NCBI RefSeq assembly: GCF_019428685.1
Contig: NZ_CP080096.1
Span: 186,001-250,000 of the forward strand
Reading direction: 5' to 3'
DNA from: Paraburkholderia edwinii
Lineage (GTDB): Bacteria > Pseudomonadota > Gammaproteobacteria > Burkholderiales > Burkholderiaceae
Length of the DNA stretch: 64,000 nt
Positions 53,827 to 63,565 of the stretch are shown one piece after another (position 1 is the stretch's first letter; each line of letters opens with the position of its first letter). Below the pieces are notes generated by a model. It saw only the letters and a program-made list of their open reading frames with translations. It was not told where the DNA came from and ran no database searches. Position numbers and translations under genes: made by a program.

Positions 53827-55602
53827 ATGGCTGTCGTCGTGCGCGCTTATCTGTCCCCCACGCTGGTGCTGCTGGCATTCGACTGGCCGCAAGGCAAAGG
53901 CCGGGACGATTTTCTCGGCTTCGCGATCAAACGGACGCCGGGCTTTTTCGATACCTCCGGTAAAACGCGCGAAACGAGCAGCTGGCTGCCCAACCGGATT
54001 ACCTTCGACGGACCGGTGCCCGACGTGCAGCGCGACGCGCCAACCAACACCGCGCCGATCCAGAAGTTCATGTGGTGGGACGCGCGCATCGATCCGCCGG
54101 ACCGGCAGCAGCATTTCGAATATCAGGTCTACCCGGTGACCGGCAAGCCATCCGCGCCTGAGCTGCTCGAAAGCGAAGCGGCCACGTGCCGCATTATCTT
54201 GCCGGGCCATATCGAACAAGGGATAGGCAGCTGGTTCAATCGCGCGGTGGTCAGTTCGCAAGCGTTTGCGCGAATGGTCAACGCGCTGCATCTGAAAGCT
54301 GGCGAAGCGCCATCGAAAGCCGAGGCACTGCGGCTTCGCACCTGGCTTGCGAACGATATCGAGGATACGTTCAAGACGGTATTCGCCGATGCGCAGCGCG
54401 CAGTCGCCGCCGTGTATCACCTGACCGATACGCTGTGGGCATTGCCCGCCTTCGAAGCGTTCGGCAAGGCGCACGGCAAGGCAAAGCTCGCGCTCGTCTA
54501 CGACGCGCATCAGGTGCGCGAAAAAGGCAAGACCTTGCCGTCGCCGAACCAGCCGGCCGTCAACGCACTCGAAGGCATCGCGACGCTCTCGGCGCGGACC
54601 AAGACACACATCATGCACGACAAATTTATCGTGAGCGACGACGGCAACGGCGGATCGCGGCCTGCGCAATTGTTGACAGGCTCGGCAAACTTCACGACCG
54701 AGGGGCTGACCGAGCAGGCAAACGTGCTGCATCTGTTCGAATCGGCGGCGCTTGCACAGCTTTATAGCGATCGCGCGGCGAGCCTTGCGCAGAACCCGAC
54801 GATTGGCGACACCGCGAAGCTGACCGCCGGCTGGTCCGATCCGGTTACGGTCGGCGCTGCGAAGGTTCGCGTGTGCTTTTCACCCGAGCCTAAAGACCAG
54901 CGCACGCAGATCGATACGATTGTCGATGCGATCGGCGCGGCAAAACATTCAGTGGTGTTCTGCCTGTTTATGCCAACCGACGCGCCGCTGCGCGACGCAT
55001 GCTTCAAAGCGGGCGACAACGGGCTCATGATGTTCGGGCTCGTCAATCACATCAGCGAAAAATCGGCCGAAGATGCTGAGCAGGCCCAGCAGGACGGCAA
55101 GGTGCTCAATACCACCCAACTGGCGAACCTCGAGCTCTATCACCGCAGCAAGGAGCAGAAGGATGTGATCGACGCCGCGTTCTTTTCGCCGGCCACCGTG
55201 CCCGAAGGATTCATGCCCGAGTTGCAGCTTTTCCCCGGCGAACATGCGCCGCCGTTTGCGCCGGTGATCATCCACCACAAGTTTCTCGTGATCGACGCGG
55301 AAGGCGACAACCCGATCGTCTATACGGGCTCCGCGAATATGAGCAACAACTCCGAGCATTTCAACGACGAGAACCTGCTCGAGATTCGCGACAAGCGTAT
55401 CGCGGGGATTTATCTCGCCGAGTTCTTGCGCTTATACGAACACTATCGGGCCCGCGCGATTGCGATTAGCGACCAGCAGAGCAGTCATAAGCGCGAGCGG
55501 CTCGTGTTGCAGCCGAATGGGTCGTGGGCCGATAAGTACTTTGTCGAGGGGAGCCCGGAGGAGAAAGCGCGCGTCGCACTTGCGCACCAGGCGAAGGATT
55601 GA
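53827..55602 (+). CDS. phospholipase D-like protein with two HKD motifs
   Basis: 591 residues. First motif HDKFIVSDDGNGGSRPAQLL followed by TGSANFT; second HHKFLVIDAEGD followed by TGSANMSNNS and NDENLLEI. Both copies of the HxK(x)4D signature are complete, so a catalytic PLD fold can form. No signal peptide or membrane helix. AGGAG precedes ATG 53827. It could be a nuclease, a lipid hydrolase or a secreted effector; no immunity-like gene follows. A neighbouring T6SS locus is 20 kb away. Confidence 0.75.
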   Translation: MAVVVRAYLSPTLVLLAFDWPQGKGRDDFLGFAIKRTPGFFDTSGKTRETSSWLPNRITFDGPVPDVQRDAPTNTAPIQKFMWWDARIDPPDRQQHFEYQVYPVTGKPSAPELLESEAATCRIILPGHIEQGIGSWFNRAVVSSQAFARMVNALHLKAGEAPSKAEALRLRTWLANDIEDTFKTVFADAQRAVAAVYHLTDTLWALPAFEAFGKAHGKAKLALVYDAHQVREKGKTLPSPNQPAVNALEGIATLSARTKTHIMHDKFIVSDDGNGGSRPAQLLTGSANFTTEGLTEQANVLHLFESAALAQLYSDRAASLAQNPTIGDTAKLTAGWSDPVTVGAAKVRVCFSPEPKDQRTQIDTIVDAIGAAKHSVVFCLFMPTDAPLRDACFKAGDNGLMMFGLVNHISEKSAEDAEQAQQDGKVLNTTQLANLELYHRSKEQKDVIDAAFFSPATVPEGFMPELQLFPGEHAPPFAPVIIHHKFLVIDAEGDNPIVYTGSANMSNNSEHFNDENLLEIRDKRIAGIYLAEFLRLYEHYRARAIAISDQQSSHKRERLVLQPNGSWADKYFVEGSPEEKARVALAHQAKD

Positions 55603-55624
55603 TGCAGCGTTCCGGACGGTATGG

Positions 55625-55657
55625 GCGCGGTGTGAGCGCGGTATGAGCGCGGTGTGT
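55625..55657 (+). repeat. three tandem 11-bp repeats
   Basis: GCGCGGTGTGA, GCGCGGTATGA, GCGCGGTGTGT between the convergent PLD-like and MgtC-like genes. A short, possibly length-variable tract. Confidence 0.6.
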
Positions 55658-55669
55658 GCGATACCCGCC

Positions 55670-56164
55670 CTACTCCTCGTTCTCGATCATCGCGTCGCGG
55701 TGTTCCTGCGGTTTCGCCAGCCAATAACGATGCAGCGCATGCTCGGCAATGCGGCCCAGAATCAGCAACACCATAAATAGAAACGTCGCGATCAATGCAA
55801 TCGACCAGGCGCCGACACCGCACACAATGCCGAGCGCCGCGGTCACCCATATCGATGCTGCCGTCGTCAGGCCGCGAATCTTGTCGGTGGCCGCGTTCTG
55901 CACGATCACGCCGGCGCCCAGAAAACCGATGCCGGTCACGATGCCCTGAATCGCGCGCGACGTCGCGTCGCTACCGGCCACCCCGTGCAGCGCGAAACCC
56001 GCGCCGGCCATCGTCACGAGGCACGAGCCGAGCCCGACAAGGCCGAGCGTCTTGACGCCGGTCGGCTTGCCGCGCATGTTGCGATCGATGCCGATGATGC
56101 AGCCGACCAGCATGGCGATCACCATCCGCAGCAACGCTTCGTTAAGAACGGGACCGGACAGCAT
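55670..56164 (-). CDS. MgtC/SapB family membrane protein
   Basis: 164 residues, about five membrane helices. MLVGCIIGIDRNMRGKPTGVKT and TGIGFLGAGVIVQ...IRGLTTAASIWVTAALG are the MgtC/SapB landmarks. Short form without the C-terminal ACT-like domain of virulence MgtC. Family members influence Mg2+ or ATP homeostasis; exact role unknown here. 19 nt after an unknown gene on the same strand. Confidence 0.85.
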   Translation of the reverse strand: MLSGPVLNEALLRMVIAMLVGCIIGIDRNMRGKPTGVKTLGLVGLGSCLVTMAGAGFALHGVAGSDATSRAIQGIVTGIGFLGAGVIVQNAATDKIRGLTTAASIWVTAALGIVCGVGAWSIALIATFLFMVLLILGRIAEHALHRYWLAKPQEHRDAMIENEE

Positions 56165-56183
56165 AGGCGCGTTCAGATCAGTT

Positions 56184-56621
56184 TTAGGGTTTCCATGGCC
56201 ACGCCGGATAAAGGCCAGCGGTGGCTTCCGATGCGGTTTCCGACAGCGGCGCCAACCCGTCGCCGAACCACGGCACCTCGCCTTTCAGGCTCGCCACATA
56301 GGCGCGCCAACCATCGTCATTCGCAGCAAACAGCGCGTCGCGCACCACCGCCGCGAGGCGCTCGCGATTCAACCCGGCTTCGAGCAACTCGGCGGGCCAG
56401 CAGGCAAACGTCGCACTTGCACGCCGCACGAATTCCTGCGCGGTCATCTCGCCCGCTACGTGTTGCAACAACGGCAGCTTCGCAAGCGAGTGCTGGGCGG
56501 ACACAAGTTCACGCAGCGTAACCGTTGTCCGATCGCCTGAATGGGACAGAACCTTGTCCATCGCATCGAGCACCGCGCCGAGGTGCAATAGCAGTGCCCG
56601 ACGTTCGAACGCATCTTTCAT
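56184..56621 (-). CDS. hypothetical protein upstream of the MgtC-like gene
   Basis: 145 residues, soluble, mostly helical, no motif recognised. GGAAGA precedes ATG 56621; a GTG one codon earlier is possible. Codon use matches its neighbours. Probably co-transcribed with the MgtC-like gene. Confidence 0.55.
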   Translation of the reverse strand: MKDAFERRALLLHLGAVLDAMDKVLSHSGDRTTVTLRELVSAQHSLAKLPLLQHVAGEMTAQEFVRRASATFACWPAELLEAGLNRERLAAVVRDALFAANDDGWRAYVASLKGEVPWFGDGLAPLSETASEATAGLYPAWPWKP

Positions 56622-56700
56622 CACATCTTCCGATTTGCAGTCAGGCCCACCATTCTAGACCGCCTGACCGATCCACCCCAAAAATGCGCGTGATCATGAA

Positions 56701-56728
56701 TCGCAACATGACGGAAATGTCATGTTGC
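56701..56728. promoter_or_regulatory. CusR/CzcR-type dyad upstream of the metal-efflux operon
   Basis: CGCAACATGAC (56701-56711), six bases, GTCATGTTGCG (56718-56728), a perfect 11-bp dyad with core TGAC-N6-GTCA, the spacing of the E. coli CusR box. About 67 bp upstream of czcC. The OmpR-type regulator at the end of the operon is the likely ligand. Confidence 0.65.
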
Positions 56729-56794
56729 GCTCATCTTCACACTGAGCCTGATCCTTAGCATCGAACGCATCCAGTCTCACGATGCGCTCGCTAC

Positions 56795-58063
56795 ATGTAT
56801 AGACACACATTTTCAGCATTGCTTCTGGTTTTCACGTTGACGGCGACAGCGGCTCCCGCAGAACCTCTCACGCTCGACGACGCACTCGCGCTCGCCGAGC
56901 AAAACAATCCGCAATTGCGCAGTGCCCGTTTCAATGCCGATTCGACGAGCGGTGCCATCATGCAGGCCGCCGCGCGCCCGAATCCATCGTTGTCGTTCTT
57001 GCAGGAAGGACTGAGCGGTACGGACCGCACATCGACCGCGCTCATCAACCAGACAATCGAGCTCGGCGGAAAGCGCAACGCGCGTCTCGATGTGGCGTCG
57101 TACCGGCGCGAGGCCGCGCTCGCATCGCTCGATAGCCGTGCTGCCACGTTGCAGGCGGATGTCGCGAGCGCGTTTTATGGCCTGCTGGCCGCGCAACGTC
57201 AATTGCAGGTAGCCGAAGAGTCGGCGCGACTCGCCGCACGCTCCGCCGGTATCGCCGAACGGCGCGCGCTTGCGGGCAAGGTGTCGCCGGTCGAGGCGAC
57301 AAAGGCGCGCGTTGCGGCCAGCGCCGCCGACATCGAGGCGGCCAACGCGCGCCGCCGCCTTGCCACCGCGCTCGACACGCTGGCAAATACGACCGGCAGC
57401 GAGGCGCCGCGCGAGCGCGCCGCAACGGGCGATCTCGATACGCTTCCGTCCATCGAGCCTTTAGCCCAGCTTCTGCCGCGCATCGACAGCGCACCCGATT
57501 CGCGAGCGGCACGCGCCGAGGCATTGCGCGCCACTGCGGCGATCGCAGTGGAAAAGGCAAAGCGGATTCCGGACCTCACGATCAGCGCCGGCATGAAGCG
57601 CATCTCGACCACGGGCGCCCCGATCAATCAGGCGGTGATCGGCATCTCGATTCCGTTGCCGATCTTCGATACGAACAAGGGCGCGCTGCTCGAAGCCGCG
57701 CATCAGGCGGAAAAAGCCGATGCGGACGTGGATGCCGCGCGCGCCCGTCTGCGGCTCGAATTGTCGCAAGCGTATGCCGCGTACGAAACCGCCGCCGACG
57801 AGGCGCACCGCCTGAAAGCCGATGTACTGCCCGCGGCGCGGGAGGCACTTGACGCGATGTCGCGCGGCTACGAGCTCGGCAAGTTTGGTTTCCTCGATGT
57901 GCTCGATGCACAACGCACGCTGTTTCAGGGCGAATCGCAATACGTGACGGCGCTTGGCGATGCGCATCGCGCGTACGCGGAGATAAGCCGGCTGGTTGGC
58001 GCACCGACATCCGCATCCGCATCTTCATTCAATCGCGATGCGATCTCTTCTACAGGCTACTGA
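56795..58063 (+). CDS. czcC: CzcC/CusC-type outer-membrane efflux channel (TolC family)
   Basis: 422 residues. Signal peptide about 1-22, then the duplicated TolC/OEP pattern: LTLDDALALAEQNNPQLR, ARLAARSAGIAERRALAGKVSPVE, and the second repeat ending ELGKFGFLDVLDAQRTLFQGE. Forms the outer-membrane duct of a tripartite metal pump. No lipobox. First gene of the czc unit, 2 nt before czcB. A CusR-type dyad lies upstream. Confidence 0.85.
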   Translation: MYRHTFSALLLVFTLTATAAPAEPLTLDDALALAEQNNPQLRSARFNADSTSGAIMQAAARPNPSLSFLQEGLSGTDRTSTALINQTIELGGKRNARLDVASYRREAALASLDSRAATLQADVASAFYGLLAAQRQLQVAEESARLAARSAGIAERRALAGKVSPVEATKARVAASAADIEAANARRRLATALDTLANTTGSEAPRERAATGDLDTLPSIEPLAQLLPRIDSAPDSRAARAEALRATAAIAVEKAKRIPDLTISAGMKRISTTGAPINQAVIGISIPLPIFDTNKGALLEAAHQAEKADADVDAARARLRLELSQAYAAYETAADEAHRLKADVLPAAREALDAMSRGYELGKFGFLDVLDAQRTLFQGESQYVTALGDAHRAYAEISRLVGAPTSASASSFNRDAISSTGY

Positions 58064-58065
58064 TC

Positions 58066-59559
58066 ATGAAAAATTCAATTTTGCCGCGCAAATACAGGAC
58101 CAGTGCCATGATTAGCGCATTTATTCTGATCGCAATTGTCGTCACCGTGATCCTGCGCATGCGCGAACCGGCACGTGCTGCGGTGCAGCCCGATAAAGTT
58201 GCGCGAACAACCGATGCCGCGATGGGGAGCAACGGCGACACGCTATTAAAAAGCGGTGCGCTTGCGATCGAAGTATCGATGTCCGAAAAGGACAGTGCAG
58301 CACGGCTGGTCGTTTCGCCTTTCGTCGACGGCAAACCCGCCACAAAAGACATCAGCGTGACGGCCTCCGTCAAACGCTACGACGGCGTGCGACAAGCATT
58401 GCGCTTCACCGCCGATGCCTCATCGCGCTTTACAAGCACCGAGGCGATTGCCAAACCACATGTATTCGACGCAGCTATCGCTGTCAGAGCAGGCAACCGC
58501 TCCGAGTCGTTTACCTTCTCGCACACCGACGGCGCGATCGCGCTCAACGCGGAGCAGATCAACACCAACCGCATTGAAATCTCGCGTGCCGGGCCCGTGC
58601 AGGTTATCAACCGCATTCGCCTGCCCGGCGAAATCAGGCTCGACGAAGACCACACCGCGCATGTCGTGCCGCGCGTCGCGGGCATCGTCGAACGCGTGGA
58701 CGTATCGATCGGACAGACGGTCACGCAAGGACAACGGCTTGCGGTCATCTCGAGCCCCGATCTCGCGGACCGCCGCAGCGAGCTGCTTGCCGCGCAGCGC
58801 CGCCTGAGCGCGGCGCGCACGACGTACGAACGCGAACGGTCGCTGTGGCAGGAGCGCATCTCCGCCGAACAGGACTACCTGCAGGCTCAGACGCAACTGC
58901 GCGAAGCTGAAATCGCTGCGCAGAACGCGCGCCAGAAGCTCGCCGCACTCGACGCAACCCCTGGCGCAAGCGCAGGCGCATTGAACCGCTATGAACTGCG
59001 CGCGCCGTTTGCGGGAACCGTCGTCGAAAAGCACGTCGTGGCGGGCGAAGCGGTCGCCGCCGACGCCAATGTCTTCGTGCTATCGGATCTTTCATCCGTG
59101 TGGGCCGAGATGGCCGTGCCCGCGCAACGCCTGAACGACGTGCGCGTCGGCCGCGAGGTGACCGTCAGCGCGAGCGCATTCGACTCGCGCGCGAACGGCC
59201 GCATCGCTTTCGTCGGCGCCTTGCTCGGCGAAGCGACGCGCACCGCGCCCGCACGCGTCGTACTGCCGAATCCAGGCGGTGCGTGGCGGCCCGGCATGTT
59301 CGTCGATGTCGACGTCGATGCCGGTGCGCAGGATATCCCCGTCGGCGTACGCGCCGATGCCGTGCTCGACATCGACGGTACGCCGTCCGTGTTCGTGTTG
59401 TCGCCGAAGGGCTTCGTCGCGCAACCGGTGCAAACGGGACGGCGCGATGCGCAAACCGTCGAAATCGTCAGCGGCCTGCAACCGGGCCAGCAGTATGCGG
59501 CGGCCAACGCGTTCGTGCTGAAGGCCGAACTCGGTAAAGGCAACGCAGAGGAGCACTGA
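58066..59559 (+). CDS. czcB: CzcB/CusB-type periplasmic adaptor (membrane fusion protein)
   Basis: 497 residues. N-terminal membrane anchor about 10-28. An extra N-terminal domain (about 55-165) of the CzcB-like type precedes the barrel-sandwich hybrid (VVPRVAGIVERVDVSIGQTV), an alpha-hairpin (AAQRRLSAARTTYERERSLWQ region) and the beta-barrel. No His-rich metal-binding N-terminus as in classical CzcB. Bridges czcA and czcC. Two nt after czcC; 71 nt before czcA. Confidence 0.85.
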   Translation: MKNSILPRKYRTSAMISAFILIAIVVTVILRMREPARAAVQPDKVARTTDAAMGSNGDTLLKSGALAIEVSMSEKDSAARLVVSPFVDGKPATKDISVTASVKRYDGVRQALRFTADASSRFTSTEAIAKPHVFDAAIAVRAGNRSESFTFSHTDGAIALNAEQINTNRIEISRAGPVQVINRIRLPGEIRLDEDHTAHVVPRVAGIVERVDVSIGQTVTQGQRLAVISSPDLADRRSELLAAQRRLSAARTTYERERSLWQERISAEQDYLQAQTQLREAEIAAQNARQKLAALDATPGASAGALNRYELRAPFAGTVVEKHVVAGEAVAADANVFVLSDLSSVWAEMAVPAQRLNDVRVGREVTVSASAFDSRANGRIAFVGALLGEATRTAPARVVLPNPGGAWRPGMFVDVDVDAGAQDIPVGVRADAVLDIDGTPSVFVLSPKGFVAQPVQTGRRDAQTVEIVSGLQPGQQYAAANAFVLKAELGKGNAEEH

Positions 59560-59630
59560 CGCGATGCGCGACACCACCGCTTTTCTCTTCACCGCCTTCA
59601 CAGCGTCTTATCACTGAGGTCGCACCGCCC

Positions 59631-62600
59631 ATGTTCGAACGTCTGATTCGCGCCGCGATCGCGCACCGCTGGCTCGTGTTGCTCGCGACCGCAGCCGCCG
59701 CCGCGATTGGCATTTATAGCTACGGCAAGCTGCCGATCGACGCCGTGCCCGATATCACCAACGTGCAGGTGCAGGTGAATACCGCGGCGCCCGGATACTC
59801 GCCGCTCGAAGCCGAGCAGCGCATCACCTTTCCGATCGAAACGGCCATGGCCGGTCTGCCGCATCTGCAACAGACGCGTTCGATATCGCGCTACGGCCTG
59901 TCGCAAGTCACGGTCATTTTCAAGGACGGCACCGACATCTATTTCGCGCGGCAACTCGTGAACGAGCGCATCCAGGAAGCGCGCGGCAAGATACCGCCGG
60001 GCATCGAGCCGGCGATGGGACCGACATCGACGGGGCTCGGCGAGATCTACCTGTGGACCGTCGAAGCGGACGCCGACGCGCGCAAGCCCGACGGCACGCG
60101 CTATACGCCGATCGATCTGCGCGAGTTGCAGGACTGGGTCATCAAGCCGCAATTGCGCAACGTGCCCGGCGTCGCCGAAGTGAACTCGATTGGCGGATAC
60201 GTGAAGGAGTTTCGCGTCGCACCGGACCCGGCGAAATTGATGTCGTATGGACTCACGCTGGCGGATATCGTGCGCTCGCTCGAGCGCAACAACGAGAACG
60301 TCGGCGCCGGCTACATCGAGAAGCGCGGCGAGCAATACCTCGTGCGGGTGCCCGGACAGGCGAGTTCCACCGACGACATCGCGAATATCGTGCTGAACAA
60401 TTCCGGCGGCATTCCGGTGCGCGTGAAGGACGTCGCACAGGTCGATATAGGACGCGAACTACGCAGCGGCGCCGCCACCGCGGATGGGCGCGAGGTCGTG
60501 CTCGGCACCGTCTTCATGCTGATGGGCGAGAACAGCCGAACCGTGGCGAAAGCGGTCGCCGCGAAGATGGTTGAAGTCAATCGCAGCTTGCCGCCGGGCG
60601 TGCGCGCGGTGCCGGTCTACGACCGAACCACGCTTGTCGATAAAGCCGTTCAGACAGTTAAGAAAAATCTCATAGAAGGTGCGGTGCTTGTCATTGCGAT
60701 TCTGTTTCTGTTCCTGGGGAATGTTCGCGCCGCACTGATCACCGCCCTCGTTATTCCGCTCTCGATGCTGATTACCTTCACCGGCATGGCGAGCGCAAAG
60801 GTCAGTGCGAATTTGATGAGCCTCGGCGCGCTCGATTTCGGGATTATCGTCGACGGCGCGGTGGTGATCGTCGAGAACTGCATCAGAAGGCTCGCCCACG
60901 CGCAGGCGCGGGCCGGCCGCATGCTCACGCGCGACGAGCGCTTTGCCGAAGTGTTCGCCGCCGCGCAAGAGGCGCGGCGCCCGCTGATCTTCGGGCAATT
61001 GATCATCATGGTCGTCTACGTGCCGATCTTTGCGCTGACGGGCGTCGAGGGAAAGATGTTCCATCCGATGGCGATCACTGTCGTGCTCGCGCTTGCTGCC
61101 GCGATGGCGCTGACTGTCACGTTTATTCCGGCGGCGGTTGCACTTTTTATCGGAAAGCGCATCGAAGAGAAGGAGAATCGGCTGATGGGCTGGGCGAAGC
61201 GGCGTTATGAACCGGTTCTTTCCCTGTTCATCCGTCATCCGAAGCGCGTGTTTGCGGGAGCGGCTGCGATTGTTTGCGGCGCACTGCTGCTTGCCACGCG
61301 TTTGGGTAGCGAATTCGTGCCGAACCTCAACGAAGGCGATTTCGCGGTTGCCGCGCTGCGCGTGCCGGGAACCAGCCTTTCACAATCCGTTGAAATGCAA
61401 AAAACCATCGAAACAACGCTAAAACAACGCGTTCCCGAAATTGAACGCGTATTCGCACGCACCGGCACCGCGGAGATCGCGGCGGACCCAATGCCGCCCA
61501 ATCTGTCCGATGGCTACATCATGCTGAAGCCGGTTGCGCAGTGGCCCGATCCCGGCAAGCCACACGAGCAACTGTGGCAGGAAATTGAGAATGTTCTATC
61601 GGACCTCCCAGGAAATGCTTACGAATTTTCTCAACCGATCCAGTTGCGATTCAATGAACTGATCTCCGGCGTGCGCAGCGACGTCGCCTTGAAACTGTTC
61701 GGCGACGACATGTCCGTGCTGAGCGAAACCGGTAACCGGCTCGCAGCCGCGCTATCGCAGGTGCCGGGAGCGTCGGAGGTGAAGGTCGAACAGACCGCCG
61801 GGCTGCCGGTGCTGACCGTCGCGTTCGATCGCGACAAGCTGGCGCGCTACGGCGTGAGCATCGGCGATGCGCAGGACGCGGTCGCGGCCGCAGTCGGTGG
61901 ACGCAATGCGGGCCTGCTGTTTCAGGGCGATCGGCGCTTCGATATCGTCGTGCGCCTGCCCGATGCGCTGCGCTCCGATCCCGAGGCGCTTGCGCGGCTG
62001 CCGATCGCGCTGCCGGTTGCGCTGGCATCTTCTGCGGGAACGGCCATGGCGACCACCTATGCGGCCACTGCGGCCACCACCTCCACTGCGGCGACCCGCA
62101 CGTCCTACGTGCCGCTTTCCGAACTCGCCTCGCTCGACGTCGCACCAGGCCCGAACCAGATCAGCCGCGAGGACGGCAAGCGCCGCATCGTCGTGACCGC
62201 GAATGTGCGCAGCCGCGATGTCGGCTCTTTCGTCGCCGAAGCAAAAGCGAAGGTCGGCCGCGACGTAACGATACCGCCCGGTTACTGGCTCGCATGGGGC
62301 GGGCAATTCGAACAGATGCAAAGCGCCGGCGAGCGCTTGCGCATCGTCGTGCCGGCCGCGCTGCTGATGGTGTTCGTGCTGCTGTACGCGATGTTCAACA
62401 ACGTCAAGGATGGACTGCTTGTGTTCACCGGCATTCCGTTTGCGCTCAGCGGCGGCATCGTTGCGCTGTGGCTGCGCGGTCTGCCGTTTTCGATCACCGC
62501 GGCGGTGGGCTTTATCGCGCTATCGGGCGTCGCGGTGCTGAACGGGCTCGTAATGCTGTCGTTCATTCGCGCGCTGCGCGAAGAGGGCACCGAGCTCGAT

Positions 62601-62873
62601 CGCGCTGTAGAGGCCGGCGCGCTGACGCGTCTGCGGCCCGTGCTGATGACCGCCCTCGTCGCGGCACTCGGCTTCGTGCCGATGGCATTCGCCACCGGCA
62701 CCGGCGCCGAAGTGCAGCGCCCGCTCGCGACCGTGGTGATCGGCGGAATTCTCTCGTCGACCGCGCTGACACTGCTCGTTCTGCCCGTGCTTTACCGCGC
62801 CGCCTATGCGCGCGGCGCAACCCGTGTTTCGTTACTCCGTAGCCGCCGAGGTGATGTGCAATGCGAATCCTGA
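59631..62873 (+). CDS. czcA: CzcA-type heavy-metal RND efflux pump (HME1-like)
   Basis: 1080 residues, 12 membrane helices in two halves. TM4 reads [17 protein letters not shown] (around residue 400), whose Asp, Asp and Glu belong to the divalent-cation (Co/Zn/Cd) HME1 class; Cu/Ag pumps lack the first Asp. Proton-driven export of divalent metal ions is therefore likely. Oddity: an Ala/Thr-rich low-complexity insert of about 30 residues (nt about 62020-62105) before [18 protein letters not shown]. The 3' end overlaps the regulator start by 13 nt. Confidence 0.85.
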   Translation: MFERLIRAAIAHRWLVLLATAAAAAIGIYSYGKLPIDAVPDITNVQVQVNTAAPGYSPLEAEQRITFPIETAMAGLPHLQQTRSISRYGLSQVTVIFKDGTDIYFARQLVNERIQEARGKIPPGIEPAMGPTSTGLGEIYLWTVEADADARKPDGTRYTPIDLRELQDWVIKPQLRNVPGVAEVNSIGGYVKEFRVAPDPAKLMSYGLTLADIVRSLERNNENVGAGYIEKRGEQYLVRVPGQASSTDDIANIVLNNSGGIPVRVKDVAQVDIGRELRSGAATADGREVVLGTVFMLMGENSRTVAKAVAAKMVEVNRSLPPGVRAVPVYDRTTLVDKAVQTVKKNLIEGAVLVIAILFLFLGNVRAALITALVIPLSMLITFTGMASAKVSANLMSLGALDFGIIVDGAVVIVENCIRRLAHAQARAGRMLTRDERFAEVFAAAQEARRPLIFGQLIIMVVYVPIFALTGVEGKMFHPMAITVVLALAAAMALTVTFIPAAVALFIGKRIEEKENRLMGWAKRRYEPVLSLFIRHPKRVFAGAAAIVCGALLLATRLGSEFVPNLNEGDFAVAALRVPGTSLSQSVEMQKTIETTLKQRVPEIERVFARTGTAEIAADPMPPNLSDGYIMLKPVAQWPDPGKPHEQLWQEIENVLSDLPGNAYEFSQPIQLRFNELISGVRSDVALKLFGDDMSVLSETGNRLAAALSQVPGASEVKVEQTAGLPVLTVAFDRDKLARYGVSIGDAQDAVAAAVGGRNAGLLFQGDRRFDIVVRLPDALRSDPEALARLPIALPVALASSAGTAMATTYAATAATTSTAATRTSYVPLSELASLDVAPGPNQISREDGKRRIVVTANVRSRDVGSFVAEAKAKVGRDVTIPPGYWLAWGGQFEQMQSAGERLRIVVPAALLMVFVLLYAMFNNVKDGLLVFTGIPFALSGGIVALWLRGLPFSITAAVGFIALSGVAVLNGLVMLSFIRALREEGTELDRAVEAGALTRLRPVLMTALVAALGFVPMAFATGTGAEVQRPLATVVIGGILSSTALTLLVLPVLYRAAYARGATRVSLLRSRRGDVQCES

Positions 62874-63565
62874 TTGTCGAAGATGAGCCGAGAACCGGCC
62901 ACTACCTGCAAAAAGGCCTGAATGAAGCGGGCTTCGTGACGGACTGGGTGGAAGACGGGGTAACGGGCCTGCATCAGGCGGAAACCGAACACTACGATCT
63001 GGTCATTCTCGACGTGATGCTGCCCGGCAAGGACGGCTGGACCGTGCTGCAAAATTTGCGACGCACGCAATCGACACCGGTGCTATTCCTCACCGCGCGC
63101 GACGATGTGGACGACCGCGTAAAAGGCCTCGAACTCGGCGCCGACGACTACCTCGCGAAGCCGTTCGACTTCGTCGAATTGCTGGCCCGCGTGCGTTCGA
63201 TTCTGCGGCGCGGCCAGCCGCGCGACGCAACGACGCTGCAAGTTGCCGACCTCGAACTCGATCTGACACGCCGCAAAGCGCAGCGCCTCGGCGCGACGAT
63301 TCTGCTAACCGCGAAGGAGTTTGCGCTGCTGTGGCTATTGATGCGGCGCGAGGGCGAGATCCTGCCGCGCGCCACGATTGCGTCGCAGGTGTGGGATATG
63401 AATTTCAACAGCGATACCAACGTTGTCGATGCGGCGATCCGGCGCTTGCGCGCGAAGATCGACGACGCGTACGAGCCGAAACTCATCCATACCGTACGTG
63501 GAATGGGATACGTGCTTGAAGAGCGCCGCAGCGCCGACCCGCGCGACGCCGGAAGCGCGCCATGA
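62861..63565 (+). CDS. czcR: OmpR-family response regulator, CusR/CzcR-like
   Basis: 234 residues. Receiver domain with Asp51 ([14 protein letters not shown]) and Lys in DDYLAKPF, and a winged-helix output domain ([15 protein letters not shown], then [12 protein letters not shown]) that is very close to E. coli CusR as I recall it. That likeness fits the TGAC-N6-GTCA dyad upstream of czcC, so it should activate the czc operon when phosphorylated by the following kinase. Overlaps czcA by 13 nt and czcS as ATGA. Confidence 0.9.
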   Translation: MRILIVEDEPRTGHYLQKGLNEAGFVTDWVEDGVTGLHQAETEHYDLVILDVMLPGKDGWTVLQNLRRTQSTPVLFLTARDDVDDRVKGLELGADDYLAKPFDFVELLARVRSILRRGQPRDATTLQVADLELDLTRRKAQRLGATILLTAKEFALLWLLMRREGEILPRATIASQVWDMNFNSDTNVVDAAIRRLRAKIDDAYEPKLIHTVRGMGYVLEERRSADPRDAGSAP

